Assembly (NCBI RefSeq): GCF_901709675.1
Contig: NC_051093.1
Location: forward strand, 9,248,053-9,312,052
DNA length: 64,000 bases
Reading direction: 5' to 3'
Source: Syngnathus acus
Taxonomy: Eukaryota > Chordata > Actinopteri > Syngnathiformes > Syngnathidae
Shown here: piece by piece, positions 1 through 10,516 of the stretch
How positions within the stretch are numbered: the first letter of the stretch is position 1
Layout: each line of letters starts with the position of its first letter
Notes under the pieces: generated by a model
The model's input: only the letters and a program-made list of their open reading frames with translations
Database searches by the model: none
What the model was told of the DNA's origin: nothing
Made by a program: the position numbers and the translations under genes

Positions 1-95
1 ACTCGATGGAGGAAAGCTTGAAGCACAAGACGGCTCTCAGCTTTAATCTCAAGCAAAGAGATGGAGGTCACGGAGGAAGAGCGATCCATAGACAT
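1..95 (-). CDS. First coding exon of a minus-strand gene, possibly bcl2l12 (partial at left edge)
   Basis: On the minus strand a pyrimidine-rich tract and acceptor AG end at position 98, followed at position 95 by an ATG opening a frame that stays open to the window edge (31 codons). It begins MSMDRSSSVTSISLLE and continues with an amphipathic stretch, IKAESRLVLQAFLHR. A non-coding first exon with a good donor lies at 1651. The amphipathic stretch resembles the start of human BCL2L12 (LREDTLRVLAAFLRR), a neighbour of NOSIP and RCN3 on human 19q13.33, which is why I suggest that identity. The match is short and from memory. The rest of the gene lies outside the window, so the name is a guess while the exon itself is fairly well supported. 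Confidence 0.45.
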   Translation of the reverse strand, partial: MSMDRSSSVTSISLLEIKAESRLVLQAFLHR

Positions 96-1650
96 CACTA
101 TAGGTAAAACAGAAAAGTGGATGAGGAAATGTATTGAATTTTGTTTTTTGATGAATATTTTGGTAGCAAAAGAACACCTGAAGAAAATTTCAAACTTGAA
201 ATATGTTCAGTTAGCGAGATATCATTTTGTTCAACCAACTCTGTCATTTTAAATGAAGTGAACATGTTAATTTTGTTACATTTCCTGACTCCACACATGT
301 ACAGGTAGAAGAAGCTACAGTAACTCCATACGTGGATCAAATAGCTTTTAAATACCTTCTTCTTCTTTTTTTACAAGCAGTTTTAAGGGTTTGTAATATA
401 GTTACATATGTAAGGAAAAAGGAAACTAAAATTTCACTTCCTGAATTATCCCCTGGTTATGCTACCTAAGGCCTAAATTAGAGCAGTTCTTCCCAAACAC
501 ATTGCCACAGTGTAGCAAGAGCACTCGACAATGACTACTATAGCAAACACTGTGTTTTTGTTGATCTTTTTACTCCGGTGAAGTTCAGTGACAGGCAAAA
601 CGGTTTAATGCTTTTCCAAATGATTGCTGAAGATACTATTAACCTGTGTATCCACATGTTAACATCCATAAAGCCAAAAATAGTCACACCTTGACTTATG
701 CATGCCCAAGCGTTTCAATTTACAAGTCTCTTCTTTACTTGAACCGATTAATTATCATTTCAATTGATTTAATGGCCGCTATTTCCTAAAGGGTGAATTT
801 AATTACGAGCTTATTTTCCACATGATGTCACTCTTGGGGATTCCCACCATACAGCGCCCTTCCCTTCACTTCATTCTCCTTTTAGCAGTTTGTTTGACAG
901 ATTATTTGTGTTATTAACTTGTCTTTTTCTTGCCTGTCGCCCTGCCTCCAGCAGTGTGGACAACAACTTTGCCGCATTAATAGTACAATAATAATGCAGT
1001 AGTTGTAAAAGTTCTGCAAGTTGATGTCTAACTCATTTTGTTCTGGAGTGACCACGTGACTACTTAAACAGGAGATTAATACCGTCACACTCCAAAGTTT
1101 ATTTTTGTGATCATTTTTAAAGTAGCACTCTTTGAGTAGCAGGCAAATGCCGTATATTGATACGATTCCGAAAATAAACAAACCGAAAATAAACAATTGT
1201 GACGTTGCAAAACTGTGACGTCACGGGGACCCATTTTCAATGTAGCTGATACTACACAGATTTCTTGCACACTTTTCACAAAACTCTCCTTTTGTCTACA
1301 TACCACTCCGTCTCACTACTTGAGACAGCTCATTGGCTTTAAAAAAAAAATGTAATAAACGAAAATGGAAGGTTTAAGGTGCCGGTTTCGTTCGACCGCG
1401 GTCTCGCGTGAAACATTCCCGGAGACGCCCCAAAGTAAAACAAAATCTAATTGGGGGGAAAAAGAGCAGTGATTAAATTAAACAAATAATGTCGACGTTG
1501 CATATAATTTACCTTTCATTTAAAATGAAAATATTAAACCGAACCGAACAAGCGACGTGGGTGATACTCAAACTTTAAAACAGACATTACAAAACATTTC
1601 CATAATTGTTGAGCACGATAAACATAAATGATACGTTTGAGTATAATTAC

Positions 1651-1720
1651 CTTGTTGAGTCAGTGTCCTCCCTCGCCTCTGATCGCGCTCGAGATTTGCG
1701 CCGTCTCGTCCCGACTATGC
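1651..1720 (-). other. Probable non-coding first exon (5' UTR) of the left-edge gene
   Basis: A GC- and CpG-rich stretch on the minus strand ends in CAACAAG followed by gtaatt, a good donor. It is the right distance and strand to splice to the acceptor at 98. Its 5' border is not visible and is approximate. Confidence 0.4.
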
Positions 1721-1725
1721 AGTTT

Positions 1726-4577
1726 GTATAGTTGTTAGTTGTGATCGTTCCGCAGAAACGCAAGTGGGCGGGGCCTGGATTGAAGCCTTCCAAAACTTGC
1801 CACAAATACTTTGGATGTTGTTGTCACTGCGTGCCACTAGATGTCAACTTTGGACGTTTTTTAATATACATTGACAATGTATCTATTGAAATCTTTTTTT
1901 TTTTTTTTTATTTCACTTAATATTTGTTAACCCCCCTCCAAAAAAAAAAAAAGCCTATATTATGATGATTTGTCAGCCTGTTTTTTTGCCTGGCTCAAAG
2001 CAAAAAATATGTTACAATGAAACATCAACTATTGTAGTGAGAATAAATACTTTAATGCCGTTCTTGAAATAAAAACAGACCAAGCAAGAAAAATATAGTG
2101 CAGTATAATTTTATTATTGTTCACATTTGCCATCAAAACTGTATTAGAGTTGAATCTATAATAGGCTTCCTGTATTTTTGCATTGTTCATATTTTTCCAC
2201 ATGCACAGCAGAAGTGACACATTCACCTTGTGAAAGGAACATGGTGTTGCCTTCACCTTCCTCAGTTGGTTACCTGCTTTAACAAATCATACAATTAAAT
2301 TGATGACCCTATCCCATCCATAAAATCAAGAGTATAACGTGAATTTGGCCATACACCAGAAGTGTACTTAGTTTCTTACAATGTAAAATAATCATTCGTA
2401 TAATAATCATCATCAACGATGGAGCGATGAATTTTCGGCCGTTATTACTTGGTACAACTCCCCCCAAACCAGTCCAGCGTCCGTGCGGAATCAAGACGCT
2501 GGTACAAGGATTGGGAGTAGCCACACCAAGAAATCATCAAATTGGTATGCTAGCACCATATATTTATAAAAGTATAGGTCAAATACAGTTTATAAAACAA
2601 GTACTTATACATATGCAGCAGAAGGTCTGATTCACTTGCACAACTGCAGTACATTTGAGCTTATGCTGTCTACATTAGAAACCAAGTTTTCAAGTGTAAG
2701 TTACCAACGGCCTTCTTACCTCCGGGCACCACGTGAGAAGTCTTCAGTGCAGCCTTCTGCCCTCTGTCCTCTTCCCAAAGCCTTTTCTATCCTCCTGTAA
2801 GCCCCCCCTCACTGGGTCTTAATCATAGAAAGGACCAATAGTGAGCGAGCGAGCGAGCGAGGCAACAGGGTGAGGCACTTCCTGTGTGACAGGAAGCTAA
2901 CAACAAACACCCAGAGACCATGGAAGGGGGTTGGTGGAGCTAATGAGAGATGGAGATAAAAAGATGCAGATGTTTGATGGCTCCGAATAGAGCTCAAGAG
3001 GCCAGGAAAAGGTCAATGCGGCTATTTAACACCGACACTGCTCAAGTCTCGTTGAACGACAGGTTCATACATTTTGGGACATCCACACATTTGGCTCTAA
3101 ACACCACCACAATGAATTTGAAATTTCATCCCAGCTTAGTCAGTTCTCTGTTGCAACGGTCTTCCATTATTGATTGTTCTTGGGACATTTTCACTTCAGA
3201 TTGGTCTTCAGCACATAAGATCGAGTTGGCCATGCCAGTTGTTTTCCTTCAAACAACTATTTGGTTGCTTCCACTGTATGTTTCGGGTCATTGTCTGTAA
3301 ATTGGCAAAGATTTGACTGAATGTGAGCCTGAAACGCTTTTTCTAGCTAATAGCGGTTACATTAAGAATAAACACAATGGGAACCAATTCCGTTTCTTAT
3401 AATACTTGGATCAAATTTCTATCGAATCCTTTCATCTAGTTAGATTTCCTTTACTGGTGTTCATTTTCACATTCAGTCTTTTGGGTGCGGATTATTCAAA
3501 ACATAAATTTGCCATAAACATTTGCCATTGTTAGGTTATGGGACCACTCATTGCTTTTCATCTCAAGGAAATGGCCTCTAAAATCTGGGAATATAGTCGT
3601 GATGCAAATAAGCAATTTGGCCAAGGGTGTGTTAAATATGGAGAGAATGAGCAGAGGGCATCAGGATGGGAAAAGATTGCCGGCAAATGGGAAGGGTGCT
3701 GATGGAGCGATACAGCATGTTTGACAAACTCAAGGAGTGCGGATAAACACCAGTTAAATGCTCTCGATAACTACAGGGCGGCTTCTCCGGAGGGGATTGT
3801 TGTTTAGGACACTTTTTTGTTATCTTTTCGCTGCATCCTCTTGCACTATCAATACAAAATGAACTCTTCGTGTCACCATAGCAACACAACTGTGTCTAAC
3901 GTTAAATGAGAAGAAAGAAACGACACAGTCTATGTACGCTACAGACAGATTGACAACTGATCATGCTTATAACTCTGCTGCTTGTGCCTATTTTGACACT
4001 AGTGATTCTAAGATGTAAAAGACATAGCTACTACTAATGATACGAATCATTATTGTTTTTACTGTATAGCAATAGCAGATGTGTAATGCACAAGGAGTGG
4101 CATTGACAAATGACATTCCGACATTTCTTTACAGGCACAAAACCACATTTGCCACATTTAAGTGATTGCTTAACATGGGAAATGATTAATAATGCCGTGA
4201 TGAGGAAACGTGTGTGATCACAAATACATGAGTTACATCTTTGGGATTATTGTTCTATCAATTACCATAAATCAATAATAACATTTATACCCTACAGATG
4301 CATCCATCCATATTGCTTGTGTCAGAAGGAATGGGGTAGGAATAAATGGTACGGTTAACATCAAGTTCAATGCACACACACTGCCTACAATTTGCATTAA
4401 CTCCTGGTATGACTGAGACACAAAGTGAAGTTAAAAGGTTGGCCAAAAGATGTTTGCATCAATAAATCTAACCGCTAGAGGGTGCTGCAACTGCACAAAT
4501 ACCACAGCTGGCGCTATCGGGACAAGTTCGACAAGCCCGCTGGTTGACTGTCAATCAAAAAGGTCCAGCCTGCGAGC
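1726..4577. other. Gene-free stretch
   Basis: I see no supported coding exon here on either strand. It holds A/T-rich DNA, poly-A and poly-T runs, a short GAGC microsatellite near 2843-2862, and short random open frames. The left border of the tandem duplication falls at its right end (4578). Confidence 0.5.
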
Positions 4578-4879
4578 CTCTAATGTCTTTCATGACAAGT
4601 GAAAAAAGAAAGATTCCCCAAAAGCAATTGAATTCCAGTTTTGGACAGCAAGATGTCTCCTGGAACATCATCGCACATTTGAGTGGAAGAAATCACGAGA
4701 AAGACTCAAGGCCTTTATTTTGCTTCAAACACATGTACATCAGTTGCAAAAAGTGACGTTTCCGAAAAGAACATTTGTTTTCAATGAAAGTGTCTTCGTA
4801 CGACCGCCACGCCATTTTCCACACAAGCGCCTCAATGCTGTGAAAATATTGTACAGTGAGATTATCTGACACAACTAGT

Positions 4880-7800
4880 CTAAAAAGTGGACAACAACTG
4901 GTGGCAAGTGAGCGCTAAAACGAACAAACGCGTTAGAACGGAGCCGATTGGCGTCAGCATGCCGACGCCCAGCCCGGAAGCGGCGTTGAACGTCAAATCA
5001 GCTGGACGCCGCTCATCATCACTTGCCACTTGCCACACCTCCATCCAGTTGATGCTCCCAATGTCAAATTCAGGACCTGCTAAATCCAGCTGGAGCATGT
5101 CGTTGAAGTCCAGGTGGAAAGTGCCACTCCCGCACTCGATGACAATCTGGACAGCGACAAGATGGCGGCAGGCTGGGTAAGCGCTCCGACTCTTTCGACT
5201 GCGGTCAACGGGCGGCATTTTTCACGCATCTTCATTCATTCTTTCACCTTGAAGGGGAGACCGGCTCCGAAGGGGCGTCCGCGGGGAAGGTCCCCGGTCC
5301 GATTGCCGCCCCAATTGCCGCCCACTCTGTAGTTGAGGGTGAAGGTTTGGCTCTCCAAGTCCAAATCTAGTTGCAGCACCGTGGTAGCCTTCTTGCCGTT
5401 GGCGTCGCGTCCGTCCAGGTTGACCACCAGCCTGCGTGCCGCACAAATGCCGTGGTCATGCTAGTAACCTTCTTTGGGTGCCAGTGTGTTCTTACCTCTT
5501 TGCTTGGGGATTGGATCGTCCTCTGATGACAATGCTGGGGGCCACGCTGAGACCGTCCAGCACATCTTGGAATCCGCCCTTCTGCGTACACACAATAGAC
5601 GACAACTGGGCTTTGGGGACAGCTCAAGTTCTTCACGGACGACGTGGACAAATATTCCTGGGGAAGTCCAATCGACCTTTGCCCATGAAGATGCAAATAG
5701 ATGCCACAAGGCTATTTTGGTGCATATCTTGAACTGGACAATGCCCACTTGGATGTTTGAAGGTGCTGACAAAGGTTCATACAATGGAGGGACGACGACA
5801 AGAAGGTAGAAATGCTTTTCGGCATCGACGGGACAAATCATCAACTCACCGGGATGGCGATCATGGCGAGCAGGCACGACTCATTGGTGGAGCTCGTACA
5901 CATTTGGAACTCCCCGTTGGTCGGAGGAGGGCTGGCAGGACAGGTGGCAGGCTTGGCCGTAGTGGGGCAGGGAGCAGGAGTAGGACAGATGGCGGCAGCC
6001 TTGGTGGTAGCGGCAGTGGGACAGGGAGCAGGAGTAGGACAGGTGGCAGGCTTGGCCGTAGTGGGACAGGGAGCAGGAGTAGGACAGGCGGCAGCCTTGG
6101 CCGTAGTGGGACAGATGGGGCAGGGAGCAGGAGTAGGACAGGTGGCAGGCTTGGCGGGAGGGGCACAGATGGGGCAGGGAGCAGGAGTAGGACAGGTGGC
6201 AGGCTTGGCGGGAGGGGGACAGATGGGGCAGGGAGCAGGAGTAGGACAGGTGGCAGGCTTGGCCGTAGCGGGGCAGGGAGCAGGAGCAGGAGTAGGACAG
6301 GTGGCAGCCTCGGCTGCAGTGGTGAGACTGAGAGAACCTATTTGAAAGGAGAGCGCACATTAGAAGACATTCAAATGTTGCTGTTGGGTCCCGCAAAGAG
6401 TTCAACAGTGGCCACGTTTCGAGAGATGCCTTGGACTTAATAAGCTCATCAAATGGTGAACATATTCAGGCAAAAAAAAGGAACTACACAGAAGTTATCA
6501 TTTCTTGATAAACATGGCCAATTATGAAATCATCAAACGTTTCAAAGGGAGAGTTATAGGCAAAATGTGACTTCTTTTTTTTTCCTCAAGTAAATAAATA
6601 TCACCTAGTCCTACATTTTTTAGTGTAGTGACAGGCGAACACTATAGTTACAAAACAGGATCTGTACTCACGAAAGGGCATCTTGCAGGTGTAGTGCCGA
6701 TACTCGTCACAGCGAAAGTCATTCCATCTACCATTGGTTCTGATCACTAATTCAGTGCAGTGTTCAATTCTACCCCAGTTGTTTGGCTCATTGGCCTCCC
6801 AGAACCTGCAAGAGAAAACATTTTTGGCGCTAACTATTTCAGTGATGTTTTTCTCAAATAACAATGAGAAGTCTTTCAGAGATCTTGTTCATGAATAATG
6901 AGGTATTTTTCAGGGTTAACCATCATCATTTAAAGCAACAAGTACGCAAGAGGAACCCTTTGAGCGATTCGCCGCCCGAGGCTCACAAGATGTCGCACTT
7001 TTTCAATGGAAGGACACTCACTTGTAGGAGTAAGGGTTTCTGTCTGTCCACTGCCCCCATCCGCCAGAGGTCTCACGTCGCAGGCCAATCCAGATTCTGG
7101 CATTGTCCATGGCATTCCTGATGCTATCCGTCAGCCATCTCTACAAGAAAGACAAAGTTCAACGAGAGAGAAAGGTGAGCGAGCGAGCGAGCGAGCGAGT
7201 GAGTGACTGAGCGAGTCGTGGTACATTCTCCCGTTCGTCCAAAACGCTTGTCAGGTGGGCTCCCCGGGACACACAATCGGTCTCAGCCAGCGACCACGTA
7301 TTGGTGCTTCCGAAGAAGTAACAGTGGTGGTTGTATTCCAGCCATCCGGTCGGACACCCGAGCAGCTCTGGAACAAAAACAAGAACATGATGAGAGCCAC
7401 GAGAGGATTCAACCACTTTGCTTGCATATGCAGCAAGACGAAAGAAAAGGTGGCGTGCATGGCTTGTCGTCTAACAATGTCCTCAACACTTCTGTGTTCT
7501 TCCTTCATGGAGCAACTTTGATGGCTGCTTGCCTATACGGATGGGTTCCACGTGAACTATCACTTTTTTTATATACTTTAATTTTCTATATGCTTTGTAG
7601 CTTTATTTTGCACTGTCGGGCAGCTCTAATCTCTTCGTACATTGTATGATGACCATAAAAGGCATTCTCATTCTCAAATGGTGTGACAGCGATTTAGTAA
7701 GAAAAAAAGATGGCCTTTTTAGATTAAAAGAAAAACACTGGCAGCTTTCCGTACAGCAAAGGCAGAAACAGGCTTTAATGCGATCTTTCTTTACTTTGGC

Positions 7801-8104
7801 TTTGTAGCAATTCTTGGACAGTGAATTTTACAAATGAGTTTTCATTTCATTTCAATGTTTGCACCCTTAAAATGGCTGGGTTCAAAATTGGAGCGACCAG
7901 GAAGTTGAGGTTCCAATTTTTCATCCAAATTGGGTTGTTTTTGACCCAGTGCTTTGACGAGTTGCCCGGTATAGACATTCAATTAGATGAAGATTATTGA
8001 CATGATAAATGATGATAGATTAGATGAAAACACAAACCCTCATTTGCGCAGGTCTGACACAGTGCGAGGCTAATCAAGAGCCTGACAGCGAACGACAGCA
8101 CCAT
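4880..8104 (-). CDS. C-type lectin-galectin chimera, copy A
   Basis: Eight exons join in frame (8104-8038, 7367-7225, 7140-7022, 6805-6672, 6313-5850, 5581-5496, 5431-5248, 5146-4880), giving 487 residues. Exon 1 is a signal peptide (MVLSFAVRLLISLALCQTC). Exons 2-4 encode a C-type lectin domain (about residues 23-154) with GCPTGW, WIGL, E116-P-N and W137-N-D, so a Ca2+-dependent mannose-type site is expected. Exon 5 encodes a Cys/Pro-rich repeat array (ATCPTPAPCPICPPPAKP and variants, residues 155-309). Exons 6-8 encode a galectin fold: IVIRG, AKRLVVNL, then NW and LPRGRPF at the WG-E-R position. Galectin H and NPR residues are replaced; N371 and W378 remain. A hydrophobic C-terminal tail follows. 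Splice phases match at all seven junctions. Predicted role: secreted or surface lectin. Expression is untested, and two genes read as one is the main alternative. Confidence 0.8.
5850..6313 (-). repeat. Coding minisatellite, exon 5 of lectin chimera copy A
   Basis: DNA units of about 45-54 bp encode 15-18-residue repeats with the core ATCPTPAPCP. The array has no stop in several frames on both strands, so many long shadow frames exist here. The frame chosen is the only one that joins exon 4 (phase 1) at acceptor ctgcag and exon 6 (phase 0) at donor CCG/gtgagt. Confidence 0.8.
8038..8104 (-). other. Signal-peptide exon of lectin chimera copy A
   Basis: The exon encodes 22 residues, hydrophobic after one Arg, ending QTCANE plus one base. 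The donor G/gtttgt leaves phase 1, and exon 2 starts with AG to complete Glu of ELLGCPTGW. A GGAT-type microsatellite lies directly 5' of the ATG (8108-8145). Confidence 0.75.
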
Positions 8105-8386
8105 GTTGGGGATGGATGGATGGATGGATGGGTGGATGGATGTGGTGGGTCCAGCTCAGTCAGAAAGAAAGCAGCAGACCACTTTGGAAGATGCTGGTGG
8201 GTCGTTGGCGCCCGACGGGGTCAGTGTCAGTGGATGCTTGCTTGCTGAACTTGCTTCTCTCAAGACATGCGCGCACGCACGCAGGCACGCACGCACACCA
8301 CGCTACAAAGAATGCAGTTGATGCTTTGCGCAAACTGAACATGCCTGTGTTGAGTTTGACTTTTGAAAAATAGAACAGGACGTCCG

Positions 8387-8394
8387 TGACGTCA
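8387..8394. promoter_or_regulatory. Palindromic CRE-like site TGACGTCA, copy A
   Basis: A perfect CREB/ATF palindrome lies about 280 bp upstream of the lectin-chimera ATG. It is kept in copy B at 14144-14151, where it also sits about 590 bp upstream of nosip. Function is inferred from the motif only. Confidence 0.35.
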
Positions 8395-8661
8395 TTTAGA
8401 AACGTTTTTTTTCTTGTTTCTTTTGCAGTCATCTGTTGAGAACATTCATTCCAATCAAATTGTTACTTTTTTAATCAAGTTGTAATTCACTCGTTTGTAT
8501 CCATCTGGGAATTCCAGGTATTTATCATGTGCTACATGAATTGTTTATATCTTCCCTAACACCGTAGCTCATAATTGCAAACATATATAAAGAAAAGTTG
8601 AAACTGTTATACAAAATAGAATTATAATAATTTGATCATTATTGCAGGATGTCAATTCTTC

Positions 8662-8961
8662 ACTCAACGCTTCCTGTGACGACATCTGAATGCGACATAA
8701 TGACGTATTAACTGCGCGATCAAGTAGCACCGGAAAACAAAATTTCTCCTGAGTGTAAGTGAACAGTCGAGTTCACAATATAAATAATCCCTTTGTTGTG
8801 GTTAGTAAGTGAATTTTTTTTTAACACAGTCGGTCATCTCTTACTATCAGTTACCGGCTGGTAGAACGTTTCGTGTTATCGACGAGCTCCGAGCCGAATG
8901 CAAGCTAAGCTAGCGCTGCAAAACATTGCAACCATCCCGGAACTTTCTGATTTTTTTAAAC
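8662..8961 (+). promoter_or_regulatory. Orphan duplicate of the nosip 5' flank
   Basis: This stretch matches the sequence immediately upstream of the nosip start codon (about 14420-14718), but copy A ends at aaac, about 20 bp short of the ATG, and is followed by the hAT element. It could keep promoter activity without a gene. Confidence 0.6.
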
Positions 8962-10214
8962 CAGGGGTCCCCAAACCTTTTCCAATGAGGGCCACATAAC
9001 TTTTCCCTTCTCTGATGGGGGGCCGGGGTCAGTTTCTAACAGAAAAAGTGTGACAATCACAGGTGTCCCTAAATGTAATCATTTAGTGTTTTCCAGAAAA
9101 CATGCTGACACTCCAGCGCACCACACATATCCAAATATTAATAACCCTTTCTGAGATCAAATAGCCCTCTCTGGGTTCTTCACAGAATAAAATAACGCGG
9201 AAAATATATAGGCCAATAACACTATTTATGAACTCGATAAAGAATCAAATAACCCTCAGTGGGTTCTTAACAGAAAGAAAGTTATGCTGTGCCGTGCACA
9301 ATCCGAGGTAAAAGTTCAACTTCGCTTGAGACCCCATTCTTCCATCTCCCGGCTCATGCGTCCTATTAAACCCCGAGACGCGCCCACCATACTTGGGGCC
9401 CTGTCAGTCGTGATGCTGGCAACCTTTGCCCAGTCCAGATCCAACCGTTGCATGGTTTTACATACTTTGTCGAAAATATCCTCCCCAGTCGTAGTGCCTT
9501 TCAGGCTTTGTAGGGATGCCAGCACCTCGCACTTCTCAAAGTTTGCGGTAACTCCACGAATAAAAATAAGAAGCTCCGCGGTGTCAAGTCAAGTTTATTT
9601 GTATAGCCCTAAATCACAAGCAGTCTCAAAGGGCTTCACATAAACAATTGACAATTATTCTCAAAGCATCCCCTGATCTTAAGCTCCCAAAAGGGCAAGG
9701 AAAAACTCAAAAAAAACCTACCAGGGGGAAAAATGAGAAACCTTGAGAAGGGACCACAGATGGAAGGATCCCCCTTTCAGAACGTTTCTGCTCGCATTTG
9801 GCCTTGCAAGCTGGCGTACTTGTCTTTGTGACGGGATTCATAATGTCGGCGCAGGTTGTATTCCTTGAATACCGCCACCATCTCGACAGACGAGACAAGC
9901 AGTCTTTTCTTTGAATTGAACAAAAAAAAAAAAAGTGTGTCCACTGCGGGTTAAATACCCTGCATTCGGAATCAATTTTTCTCTTACCCAACCTTTTTGC
10001 CATTATTCCGTTCTTTCACGTTCTATGACTGGGTTATGGGTGGCCATAAGGGTAAAAACGTGCTGGGGCAAAGTGAGGTCGTAGTAGCATTTTTTTTCTC
10101 CGTCTCTGGTATTGTTTAGCATTTTTTTTCCCGTCTCTGGTATTGTTCAGGGGGCCGGGTCTAATGCGGAGGGGGGCCGTATACGGCCCGCGTGCCGTAA
10201 TTTGGGGACCACTG
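8962..10214 (-). mobile_element. hAT-family transposon remnant at the duplication junction
   Basis: The ends are inverted repeats: CAGGGGTCCCCAAA on the left and TTTGGGGACCACTG on the right, the latter reverse-complementing to CAGTGGTCCCCAAA. Minus-strand coding remnants include a hAT transposase piece at 9525-9316 (SLKGTTTGEDIFDKVC, then ASITTDRAPSMVG) and an N-terminal zinc-finger-like piece near 10003-9790 with a frameshift. The element is internally deleted and cannot encode a full transposase. The flanking 8 bp are ttttaaac and ctctaatg, so there is no target-site duplication. A SINE-like element is nested inside. Confidence 0.85.
9588..9790 (-). mobile_element. SINE-like element nested in the hAT (minus orientation)
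   Basis: On the plus strand it starts with gtcaagtcaagtttatttgt and holds agccctaaatcacaagcag, the reverse of a common fish retroposon tail (ttagggctatacaaataaac followed by ttgac repeats). The same family occurs at 13047-13181 in the other orientation. The 5' border is approximate. Confidence 0.65.
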
Positions 10215-10516
10215 CTCTAATGTCTTTCATGACAAGTGAAGAAAGAAAGATTCCCCAAAAGCAATTGAATTCCAGTTTTGGACAGCAAGATGGCTCCTGG
10301 AACATCATCGCACATTTGAGTGAAAGAAATCACGAGAAAGACTCAAGTCCTTTATTTCGCTTCAAACACATGTACATCAGTTGCAAAAAGTGACGCTTCC
10401 GAAAAGAACATTTGTTTTCAGTGAAAGTGTCTTCGTACGACCGCCACGCCATTTTCCACACAAGCGCCTCAATGCTGTGAAAATATTGTACAGTGAGATT
10501 ATCTTACACAACTAGT

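Larger units (their letters stand above)
4578..8961. repeat. Direct tandem duplication, copy A
   Basis: This segment is nearly identical to 10215-14718. The shared sequence begins at ctctaatgtctttcatgac and ends at ttttttaaac. It contains the complete C-type lectin-galectin gene (minus strand) and the 5' flank of nosip without nosip's first coding exon. Copy offset is about 5,634 bp, with small indels and one SINE-like insertion found only in copy B. Exon lengths agree in the two copies except for one 3-nt deletion in the last exon of copy B. Confidence 0.95.

Noticed and set aside
2309-2524. Minus-strand frame with MATPNPCTSVLIPHGRW
   Set aside because: Briefly considered as an exon of the left-edge gene, but no matching splice phase or family was recognised.
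5757-6440. Plus-strand frames of 177 and 227 codons with Gly/Val/Ala or Gly/Arg/Ser repeats (and the same at 11391-12074)
   Set aside because: They are shadows of the minus-strand coding minisatellite; no splice, start context or domain supports them, while the minus-strand frame joins flanking exons in phase.
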